A DNA stretch of 64,000 bases from assembly GCA_004431415.1 (NCBI GenBank), contig QPMI01000588.1, positions 62,001 to 126,000 of the forward strand. The letters run 5' to 3'. Shown in pieces: positions 57,243-64,000 of this stretch (position 1 is the stretch's first letter; the number at the start of each line of letters is the position of its first letter). This DNA comes from Cyanophora paradoxa (Eukaryota > Glaucocystophyceae > Cyanophorales > Cyanophoraceae). The notes beneath the pieces are model-generated. The model did not search any database, had not been told where the DNA came from, and saw nothing but the letters and a program-made list of their open reading frames with translations. The position numbers and the translations under genes were made by a program.

Positions 57243-58566
57243 GAGCTCCCGCAGCTCCGCCGCCGCCCCCAGCGCCTCCAGCGCCCGCGCAGCCTCCTGT
57301 CCGCGAGCGAGGGTCGGGGTACGGGGATATCGATACGGGGAAGCGGGGCGGGGGTACCTGGACGGGAAGACGGGGGCCTCGGCGTCGCAGTCGAGGGGAA
57401 GGCGAGGGAGCGGAGGGCGGGGAGGCGGGCGGCGGCGGCGAGGGCGGCCGGCTCGAGCTGCTCGGGGCGTCGCTCCCCGCCAGCTCGAGGCGGGCGAGGC
57501 GGCCGGCGGCGCGGCCGGCGGCGAGCCGCGCGAAGTCGGCGGCGGGGCCTGGACGAACGGCACCTCGAGCCCCTCCAGGGCCCCAGGGCGCCCAGCGGCC
57601 CCAGCCCGCCCTCCACGACCCCGCGCACAGGCCCCGCAGCCCGGCGCCGCCTCCGCCAGCGCCCCCGCCGCCCCGCGTCCAGCGCGTCGTCCGGCTGCGT
57701 CCGCAGCGCGAGCGCCGCGAGCGCCGGCAGCCGCCCCAGGAGCGAGCGCAGGTGGTGGCCCTCGTACCCCAGGAACCGCCGCGCCGTCAGCTCGAGGCGC
57801 GAGACGCTGGGGTGCGGGCCCTCGCCCAGCACCGAGAGGAGCGCGTCCGCCGCGCCTCGTGCAGCGGCTGCACCCCGATCTGCCGCGGTGGTCAAGGCGG
57901 GGTACGGGTTGCGCCGGGGGCGCGGGGGGTACGGGGCGCGCCGCGTCGAGGTCCTCATCGGCGGGCAGCTCGTCGGCGGCGATGGCGAGCTCCGCGACGG
58001 GGCAGCGCAGGGCCCCAGGGCGCACGCCAGCAGATCCGCGCCCACGCCGGCTGCGCCAGCCGCAGGAGCGCGTGCGTCCCTGCGAACGACGGCGGGCGCG
58101 GCTTGGCGCCTGCGGGGCGGCGGGAGGGGGGCGGCGCACGCTCGGAGGTGCCGGAGGAGCGCGGGGGCAGCTCCAGCGACACGGAGAGGCGCCGCAGCTC
58201 CACCAGGTCCACCAGGCGCGGCCAGCGCGCGCTCGCGAGGCCCGAGAAGGGCCACGCCCGCGGCGACGTCCGCGGCGCGGCGCCGGTCTCGTTCGGGCCG
58301 CACGCGTGCCGGGACACGAGCGTGCAGATCCGCCGCGTGAGCGCGACGTGCGCTTCGGCGCTGGCGCCTGCGAGCTCCGCGAGCGCGGCTGGGCCGAGGT
58401 CGAGCGCAGCCCACCGCACCTCCAGCAGCACGCGCCGGAACCGCCTACACAGCGACCATAGCTGCGCGTGCCCGTACGCGCTGGCCAGGCCCACGGCCTC
58501 GAAGATCTGGCCCAGCACCGCGTCGTCCAGCTGGTCGAAGGCGCAGAGTGGCTCCTCGGCCACCAT
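57110..58566 (-). pseudogene. F-box/leucine-rich protein A, copy 3 (A3), 3'-truncated and with indels
   Basis: ATG 58566 reads MVAEEPLCAFDQLDDAVLGQ into the F-box and on through AWPFSGLASARWPRLVDLVE. Between 58050 and 57110 several single-base deletions relative to A2 break the frame (for example ccccaggg for cccccaggg near 58013, and the missing C near 57863). Like A2 it lacks the original last exons. It differs from A1 and A2 at scattered sites upstream, showing it is the older relative. Confidence 0.6.
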
Positions 58567-59321
58567 CGAGCGGTCGGTTGCGACCAGCCGCAACGCGAGC
58601 GACCAGGCGCAAAGCCGCAAAGTTGCCGACCACGGACGAGTTGGCCGCTAAAGGCGGCCAAGCCCACGAAACGCTATCAATATCGTTGCGCTTTCGGTTC
58701 GCGGCGCTTCGCTGCAGCTGGAGGGTATCGATGAGCTGCATGCAGCTGGCGGCCAACCAGGGACGCGTGAGATGTCACCGTACCCCCGTCGCTTCGTTCG
58801 CTGACTGGCAAGTTCGCAAACTGAGAAGGCTCGCGGCTCTGTTTGCGTACATGTCTTCTTATTGTGCTTATTGGGCCCCGTTGGCGGTGGGCGTCTGATT
58901 CTCGTGCGCTCTCGTGCACTCCGCTTCTCGTGCGCTTCGTATACGTAGAGAGGCCCATACCGTAGAGAGGCTCGTACTACGGTACGGATATCAATCAATG
59001 AAAAGCTCATCACCATTGATAGCGTCTCGCTGGCTTGGCCGCTTTGAACCTGCTCGTCCGTGGTCGGCAGCGTTGCGGCGTTGCGGCGCTCATTGATATC
59101 ATTGCTATTTACGACGCTTCGCTGCATGATATCAATGAGCTGCGGCCCGGCCGTCGGCCGTCGAGTGTGTGGGATGTCTCCGTACCCCTGCTGCTTCGTT
59201 CGCAGACCCGGCCCCGGCCGGCGCCGGCCCTGCGCACGACGACGCCCCGCGCCCTCCGTTCTCTCGTGAACTCCGCCACGTGCGCATAGATGTTTGCGCA
59301 AGTTTCGCGGTTTCGCGTGCA
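58567..59321. promoter_or_regulatory. rearranged intergenic region between A3 and B3
   Basis: At 755 bp this is about 405 bp longer than in units 1 and 2. The A-proximal sequence around gaccacggacgag (58629-58641) and the following gcggccaagcc reappears in inverted orientation at about 59033-59066 (ggccgctttgaacctgctcg). The block cgcttcgctgcagctgg (about 58707) to tcgcttcgttcgc has a second, direct copy at about 59117-59206. No gene is supported. Confidence 0.6.
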
Positions 59322-62107
59322 ATGACGGGCGACAGCAAGCGGGCCATCGCGATCGGCGAGCACCTTGAGCGGGAGGCCTTCAAGGGCCTTGAGCTCGAGC
59401 GAGCACTCGAAGTGCGGAATCGGTAATGAGCTCGAGGCGCAGGTAATTCATTGATTACTTCGCTGTAGCTGATGATCGGCGCGTGCAGAAGATGGCGCCG
59501 GCGCCGATTGCATCGCTCCCCGACGAGCTGCTCGTGAAGATCCTGCGGGTCGCGGCGAAAGAGGTCGGCGCGCGCCCGCTGCTGCGCACGCGGCCCTGAT
59601 TTACTCGACAGCTGCCCTCGAACGCGGATTTTTTTAACTCCGATGCATATGCTGATCGCAATTTGGAATTAGAATCCGAATTAAACAACTGCCGGTGGCC
59701 CTCGGCGCTGCGCGAGGCGCACGCGCTTCGCGCCGTCTGCAAGCGATTCAAGGCGGAGATCGACGCAGCGGGCGGGCCGCTCGCGCTGTTCGAGTCTGCC
59801 GCCTGGGACGTAAAAGTCGAGCGCTGGCTGGAGGGGTGCCCTGGCGGCGTCGAGGCGTTCCTCGCGGAGCACACTCCACGCCTCACCGGTCTGCGCGAGG
59901 TGACTGTCGACGGCGATTGCAAGCACGGGGCCCGCTTCCTCGCCGCCCTCCCCTGCTGGCCCTCCCTTCTGTCTCTCCGCCTCCTCTCCCTTCCCCCCGC
60001 CGCCACGAGCGAGCTCCGGGCCTGCCTCGACGCCCTCGCCGCCGTCCCGGCCGCCAAGCGGAGTCTCAGCCTTCTCATGGTTCGTCGTGAGGCCCGAGGA
60101 TACCCGCTTGGCTGCCCGTTTGGGCTGCATGCGCCGTTAGGCCTGAGGATGCTTCCGCCGCAGGTCGACGTCAACATCAACGCGAAAAACGAGGATAGCA
60201 AGGAGGCCTCGTCTTTGGTCTGGGCGATCGTCCGCCGCTGCGCCTCCTCGCTCCGCAGCCTCAAATTACATGGAATCGCCGTCGAAGGTAACCCCTTTTT
60301 GCCCCGACCACCTCGAGCTCCTCATGATCAGTGTCCTCACGCTGGCTGGCACGCGCAGGGCGCTGGGAGGACCTGCTTCCCTCGCCGGGACTGCGCGATT
60401 TTCGCCTCTTGTACCCGCCCCGCCCCGTCGCTCTCGGCGGTCTGGAGCGGAGCGGGGCGGCCGCCACCCTCGAGACCCTCGACATCGATGCCGGCGACCC
60501 ACTCTCGGGGCCGGGGGGACCGGATGCGGCCCGCGCCCTCGCCGCCCTCCCCGCCCTCTCCAGCCTGAAAATCGGTGTCGACGTCGACGAGTCCCTTTGC
60601 TCCCTCTTGCTCCCGCCGCCCCCCGCCGGCTCCTTCCCCGCCCTTCGCTCTCTCGCCCTATCCGGCCGCTTCACGCGCTCGGACTGGTGGGCCGCCGTCC
60701 TCGCCTCCCCCGTGGGGGCCCGCCTCAAGAGTGTGCGTGCTTGTCCCACCCTCGAGCTCTCTTCTCACCGCGACGCCCTCACGGGCCCTGCAGCTTTCGC
60801 TGCGTTGGACGGGTAGCACGGGGCGCATCCTGGCGGCCCTTGGCGCCCCGGGCCCGCCCCTCGCTCTGCGCGCGCTCTCTCTGGAGGATTGCAGCTTCGG
60901 CGGTGGGGCCGCCCCGCGCCTCGAAGGCCTCCTCGCCGCCTGCCCCGCCCTCCGTGAGCTCGACATCGCGAGCTGCGACGAGGTGCCCCCCCCCTCCCCC
61001 CCTCCCCCCCCCCCCCGCCTCCCCACCCCGCCTCCCCCCCCTGCCCCCCCCCCCCCCCCCCCGCCTCCCCCGGCCCCTCCCCACCCAAAACCCCTCCCAC
61101 CACCCTCATCCCTTTCCTCGCCTCCCCAACCCTCTCTACCCCTCCCTTTCAACCTCTCCCTACCTTCCTCCCCCTCCCTACCCTCCCCTCCCCCCCACCT
61201 CCTCTTCCCCTCCTTCCTCTGCTCCCGCCGAGCAGCTCGAGCAGTTCCTCAAGAAGACGGAGGCCGCCAGCCTGGTGATCGTCTTGGCCCGCCTCCCCGC
61301 CCTCGAGAAGCTCGTCATGTGCAGCTGCGTCGATCGCGCGGTGCCGCTGTACCCCCCCGCGCCTATCGGATCTGCAACCTGAGACGGGCGGGGCCGGCAG
61401 GATGCGGACGAGCTCGAGTGCGCGCCTGGCTCCCCTTGTCCTGCCCGCCCCGTCCTTAGGCATGCCGCAGCGCCATGGAACTGCCTCTACCCCCCCACCC
61501 CTTCCCCTCCCTGCGCGTCCTAGAGCTCGGGGGCCGATCAACAGTGTGCCTCGACTGCTGGGCCGCCCTCCTTGCCTCTCCCACCGGCGCCCGCCTCAAG
61601 AGCGTGCGTGCCCCTGCCAGCCCCGGCGCTCAGCTCAGCGCCGTAACCCTCGCGGCCCGCGGCAGCTCTCGTTGACCGACGTCCGAGTTGCGGGGCGCGT
61701 GCTGGAGGCGATCGGCGCCTCGGGCCTGCCCCCCGCCCTCCGCGCCCTCCGCCTCACCGATTGCTACTTCGGCGCGCGCGACGCCCCGCGCCTCGCCGGC
61801 CTCCTCGCCGCCTGCCCCGCCCTGCAGGAGCTCGGCGTCTGCCAGTGTCCCGGGGTGCAGCCCGCGACCGCCCCCGCGCCCCTTTTCGAGAGACTTCCGC
61901 TGACGCGTCGTGGCGCCCTCGCGGTGACGATCAGCTCAATGAGTGCGCCCTCTCGTACTCCCTCTGCACGCTTTTCCTCCCGCCTCCGCCCGTCCTGATC
62001 ATCAGCGCGGGGGCAGGTTCCTGGCGGGCGGGGGCGATGCGGGGGCGGCGGGGCCGCGCCTGCGGCGGGTGCTCGCGGCGCGCGGGGTGGACGTGCGCGT
62101 GGTCTAG
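59322..62107 (+). CDS. F-box/leucine-rich protein B, copy 3 (B3), the most intact copy
   Basis: Start ATG 59322 (MTGDSKRAIAIGEHLEREAF). F-box PIASLPDELLVKILRVAAKE. The next exon is open through ALREAHALRAVCKRFKAEID, LTGLREVTVDGDCKHGARFL, LRLLSLPPAATSELRACLDA and AIVRRCASSLRSLKLHGIAV. Later exons encode RWEDLLPSPGLRDFRLLYPP, LETLDIDAGDPLSGPGG, LPALSSLKIGVDVDESLCSL, FPALRSLALSGRFTRSDWWA, LEDCSFGGGAAPRLEGLLAA, CPALRELDIASCDE, LARLPALEKLVMCSCVDRA and the end RVLAARGVDVRVV, TAG 62105-62107. Repeated LxxLxxLxL and RLEGLLAACPALREL units are leucine-rich repeats. Predicted SCF-type substrate receptor, by family. One intron (60983-61235) is a 253-nt C-rich pyrimidine tract. Confidence 0.7.
60983..61235 (+). 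other. 253-nt pyrimidine-tract intron of B3
   Basis: From the GTGCCC donor to the GAGCAG acceptor nearly every base is C or T, with runs of up to 18 C. The matching introns in B1 (50343-50460) and B2 (55495-55612) are 118 nt with the same character. The acceptor context gctcctgc(c)gaacag / ctcccgccgagcag is conserved. Confidence 0.85.
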
Positions 62108-62344
62108 CACCGCCGCCCGCCCCAGATCTGGAGCCCCGGGCGCCTCTGCTCGCCCGGGCTCGACTAAGAGGGAGACGGTGCAGAGCAATTGCAAGAACAT
62201 GGCGGTGCCGGGGCGTCCTCAGCAGCATAGTGGGTCCCCGGAATGAGAGTGTAAATATCGAATTCTCGAAGTTGTTGGAGTCAAATCTAGTATTGAGAAG
62301 TCAACTCTTGTTAGCCCTGGCGTGAATATGGCGGGTGCTACTTT

Positions 62345-63005
62345 GCGTTTTCGACGTCCGATCGCGAGGCGGAGGGAGAGGGCGGAGAGGCGCGGGGCGG
62401 GGCGGGCGGCGGAGGCGAGGGCGGCGAGGAGGGGCCGCTCGGGGCGGGCCCCGTCGGGCCCGTAGCGGCGCAGGTGGACGGCCACTGAGAGCTCCCGCAG
62501 CTCCGCCGCCGCCCCCAGAGCCTCCAGCGCCCGCACCGCCTCCTGCCGCGCGAGGGCGGGTTGGGGTACGGGGGGTACGGGGAAAGGGGGGGGTACCTGG
62601 ACGCGGAAGACGGGGCCTCGGCGTCGCAGTCGAGGGGAAGGCGAGGGAGCGGAGGGCGGGGAGGCGGGCGGCGGCGGCGAGGGCGGCCGGCTCGAGCTGC
62701 TCGGGGCCTCGCTCCCCGCCAGCTCGAGGCGGGCGAGGCGGCCGGCGGCGGGGCCGGCGGCGAGCCGCGCGAAGTCGGCGGCGGGGCCTGGAAGAACGGC
62801 ACCTCGAGCCCCTCCAGGGCCCCCAGGGCGCCCAGCGGTCCCAGCCCGCCCTCCACGACCCCCGCGCACAGGCCCCGCAGCCCCGGCGCCGCCTCCGCCA
62901 GCGCCCCCGCCGCCCCGCGTCCAGCGCGTCGTCCGGCTGCGTCCGCAGCGCGAGGGCCTCGAGCGCCGGCAGCCGCCCCAGGAGCGAGCGCAGGCCTAGG
63001 TGGTG
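62345..63005 (-). pseudogene. F-box/leucine-rich protein A, copy 4, internal fragment
   Basis: Minus-strand sequence matches the middle of A1-A3: LARLPALEALALRTQP-type repeat (LRSLLGRLPALEALALRTQP), RLAAGPAAGRLARLELAGSE and SPPRALPLLAALASAARPAP-like frames. It stops abruptly on both sides, at about 62345 (before the original 3' exons) and at 63005, where tggtggccctcgaacaagat leaves the A sequence. No start or F-box is present, so it is a gene remnant. Confidence 0.7.
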
Positions 63006-63829
63006 GCCCTCGAACAAGATCGAGAAAAGGCCAATCTCTCGGCCTCGATTTCTGTACAGTGAGTTTGCAATTGAGGGGGGCTTCCTCTTTCGATGTCGCT
63101 TTCCGATGCTCAGAATCTTAAGCTTCAGCAGTTCGAATTCGTCCGTCGAGTTTGCCGTTGTTTGTACGCAAAGGCGACCGGGTTCGATGATCTTGTGGTG
63201 GGCTCTGCAGCTTGCCAAGTTGTGCACGTGGGCGCACCCGCGTACGCGTGAGCTGCCGCGCAGCTGCAGTATGCGCCGCGGCGCACTGCGCCCAGCCCAT
63301 GGCCAGCCTGGCCGGGCAGTCCATGCCAGGGCCCGGGGCGCGGCCGCGTGGGGCCCGGCCGGGGCGCCCCCGCGGCCGCGGGCCGGCGACGGCCCGGCCT
63401 GCCGCCGGCTGCCGGCTCCGCGGCACGCGTACGTTCCGAGCTCAAGGCTCCCCCGGCCTCCCGGAGTCCGGGGGGAGTCCGGAACTTGTGACGCGCCCCG
63501 CGTCACGGCGTGACGCCCGGCCGCGGCCGTCAGTGCCCGTGTCAGGCTGACACTCGGACAGCAGCTAGCGTCCGACGGTCTCCGGTCCACTGGGCCAGCT
63601 CCCGCCGGGCCGCCGGGTCCATGCAGCTCGCAGCTGCGCCCGTACGCGTCCCCCGGGTGCGAGGGGGTAGACAGGCCGCTAACTAGAGAGTTCTATAGCG
63701 CCAGAAGTATATGATATGCATGTGCCTTGTGTCTGCGCATAGCGGGGCGACGGGGGCACCTCAGAAGCGATGAATGTGGTCTAGTGCATGTGAAGTGTGA
63801 GTGTGTGATGAATGTGAACGTAGAGCTTG
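63006..63829. other. intergenic, no gene seen
   Basis: Right of the array the sequence changes character. It includes a strongly GC-rich palindromic part (about 63320-63420) and an AT-richer part near 63690-63800. No frame shows protein-like composition with splice sites. Confidence 0.5.
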
Positions 63830-63917
63830 CAACCGAGCTCTTGCACTGCGCAAGCTCCTCTGGGCGCAGCTCCCGGATGTAGCCACACGAGACGCAGTCC
63901 ACCTTCTCAGGCCCTGC
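63830..63917 (-). CDS. possible exon of a minus-strand gene lying beyond the window
   Basis: After a TTCCTGCAG acceptor-like sequence the minus strand reads GPEKVDCVSCGYIRELRPEE and LAQCKSS. The spaced cysteines (CVSC, then C) suggest part of a small zinc-binding fold. Upstream exons would lie to the right of 64000, so this cannot be confirmed. Confidence 0.28.
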
Positions 63918-63931
63918 AGGAACGCATGTGT

Positions 63932-63976
63932 TACGCAATTGTTACGCATGCGTTGCGCATGCGTTGCGCATGCGTT
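63932..63976. repeat. 12-bp tandem repeat, gcgcatgcgttg
   Basis: About three and a half units of gcgcatgcgttg follow one another (tacgcatgcgttgcgcatgcgttg...), with imperfect units to the window end. Each holds the palindrome gcatgc. Confidence 0.85.
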
Positions 63977-64000
63977 GCACTTAGCGTTGGGCATGCGTTC

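Larger units (their letters stand above)
46835..63005. repeat. tandem array of the divergent A-B gene pair
   Basis: Landmarks repeat in register: B start codons at 48615, 53756 and 59322 (steps 5141 and 5566), A start codons at 48268, 53406 and 58566, and the spacer start atggatacaaccgag at 51735 and 56904. Units 1 and 2 are near identical apart from homopolymer indels; unit 3 is more diverged and carries the extra intergenic DNA. A fourth, partial unit ends at 63005. Confidence 0.9.

Overview
The window is nuclear DNA of a unicellular eukaryotic alga. It is very GC-rich, and nearly every gene is cut by short introns, mostly about 40-120 bp, that tend to begin GTGCG and end CGCAG. A nuclear, intron-containing phycobiliprotein lyase of the CpcS/CpeS family and a plastid-targeted HEAT protein of the NblB/CpcE type point to an alga with phycobilisomes. 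The lyase leader begins MAF and shows no secretory signal peptide in front of the transit peptide. This fits a primary plastid and resembles the phenylalanine-containing transit peptides of glaucophytes, so a Cyanophora-like glaucophyte is my best guess; a red alga or cryptophyte is less likely. The organism call is an inference. Splice sites were read by eye, so exon edges are approximate unless given to the base.

Left part (1-22 kb): the 3' part of a helical-repeat gene (+), a BTB/POZ gene (-), a long many-exon gene for a helical TPR-like protein (-), a Na+-ATPase-like P-type ATPase of the ENA group in about 25-30 small exons (+), two weak small genes, an unrecognised soluble-protein gene (+, 18.2-20.0 kb), a displaced copy of part of the cyclase gene (20.2-20.6 kb), and a small Cys-rich gene (+).

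Centre (22.3-46.3 kb): a large 6TM-cyclase-6TM-cyclase gene (-), whose two catalytic halves stand in the order opposite to animal membrane adenylyl cyclases. Next come an adenylation-carrier-thioester reductase with an N-terminal zinc finger (-), the CpcS/CpeS lyase (+), SRP54 (-), a RING plus tandem-BRCT protein resembling BRCA1/BARD1 (+), and the plastid NblB/CpcE-like protein (-), which meets the BRCT gene tail-to-tail with 47 bp between stops.

Right part (46.4-63.0 kb): a young tandem array of a divergent gene pair, both predicted F-box/leucine-rich proteins (A on -, B on +). There are three A-B units plus a fourth A fragment, with a period of about 5.14-5.57 kb. Copies 1 and 2 of B share an in-frame stop that copy 3 lacks. 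A2 and A3 have lost their original 3' end. The last kilobase is mostly non-coding, with one possible exon of a gene beyond the window and a 12-bp tandem repeat.
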